From a virus: a stretch of 21,792 nt of DNA. The notes under the pieces are model-generated. The model saw only the letters and a list, made by a program, of their open reading frames with translations, did no database searches and was not told the DNA's origin. The DNA is taken from the IMG/VR virus record IMGVR_UViG_3300025732_000305, positions 1 to 21,792 of that record. One strand, 5' to 3'. A program made the position numbers and the translations under genes. Every line of letters begins with the position of its first letter. Position 1 is the first letter of the stretch. Shown piece by piece: positions 21,483 through 21,792 of the stretch.

Positions 21483-21506
21483 GTGCGACTTGGTTAACGC
21501 ACGTTT
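21483..21506 (+). other. Small hairpin before the ERF gene
   Basis: GTGCG (21483-21487) and CGCAC (21498-21502) form a five-pair stem with a ten-base loop, followed by GTTTTAATTT. It could be a weak terminator or an attenuating element between the small gene and ERF. Confidence 0.35.
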
Positions 21507-21519
21507 TAATTTATACGCT

Positions 21520-21792
21520 ATGAAACATTTATTTAAGTCGTTGGCAGCCTTCCAACAAGAAGTACCCGTAATTCACAAAGGGACGCAAGGCTATGGGTAT
21601 TCTTACGCAGATTTACCTAAGATTTTTGAAGTAGTTAACCCGCTTCTAAAAAAACACGGATTAGGCTTCACGCAGTTACTCGATACTAAAGAAGGAATCG
21701 ATTACATTGCTACGGTTATTTTCCACGTTGAAAGTGGAGAAACATTAGAATCAAAGGTGGCTATTCCACAAGTCGAATTAAAAGGGATGAAC
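21520..21792 (+). CDS. ERF-family single-strand annealing protein (3' partial)
   Basis: The first 91 residues of a gene running off the right end. MKHLFKSLAAFQQEVPVIHK followed by GTQGYGYSYADLPKIFEVVN, PLLKKHGLGFTQLLDT and ATVIFHVESGETLESKVAIP matches the N-terminal core of the ERF superfamily (P22 Erf type), which anneals complementary single strands in phage recombination and genome circularisation. The TYADL-like and 'LLKKHGL' segments are the most characteristic. It follows NinG and a nuclease, in line with a recombination module. The start has the ACGCTATGA context. Confidence 0.8.
   Translation, partial: MKHLFKSLAAFQQEVPVIHKGTQGYGYSYADLPKIFEVVNPLLKKHGLGFTQLLDTKEGIDYIATVIFHVESGETLESKVAIPQVELKGMN

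Overview
The window is a stretch of an AT-rich tailed double-stranded DNA phage, almost certainly one that infects Bacteroidetes and most likely Flavobacteriia. Reasons: every gene is on the + strand and tightly packed, often with ATGA stop-start overlaps; Shine-Dalgarno sites are scarce; two intergenic regions carry the Bacteroidetes-type promoter element TAnnTTTG; and many proteins (tail tube, XkdF-type protease, capsid protein, portal with a C-terminal extension, NinG, ERF) are of types seen in Flavobacterium phages. A tape measure with no visible sheath gene suggests a siphovirus. The terminase genes are not in the window, and the window starts and ends inside genes.

Bases 1-7323 hold the tail module: a probable tail-assembly chaperone made by -1 frameshifting at a T9 run, two completion/neck-type proteins, two large tail proteins of unknown function, a small protein and the 809-residue tape measure protein. 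Bases 7345-13528 hold the head module in an unusual place and order: prohead protease, two conserved microproteins, a coiled-coil protein, an acidic scaffold-like protein, major capsid protein, then the tail tube protein, a small structural protein, the portal and a head-tail connector. Two hairpins, one of them a strong intrinsic terminator, separate the highly expressed capsid and tube genes from what follows. Bases 13516-16302 hold a run of microproteins and a lysis cassette (holin, amidase endolysin, one-gene spanin candidate), ending with a metallophosphoesterase. Two tandem terminators close this late transcription unit.

Bases 16371-16711 are a non-coding, AT-rich stretch with several inverted repeats and a promoter. 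To the right lie small accessory genes (the first broken by an in-frame TGA), a DnaA-like helix-turn-helix protein, a possible structured RNA or leader with its own promoter motif, a replication initiator with internal short repeats, a Twinkle/DnaB-like helicase core, a coiled-coil protein, NinG, a PD-(D/E)XK-type nuclease and, after a second copy of the same promoter, a small protein and the start of an ERF single-strand annealing protein. This is the replication and recombination module.

The observations most worth a second look are the T7-heptamer frameshift feeding a frame that has no ATG, the putative pseudoknotted leader at 18150-18238, the exact 24-base promoter repeat, the recurring ACGCTATGA start context, and the coherent 52-codon ORF interrupted by TGA. 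All family assignments come from reading the sequences and were not checked by database search.
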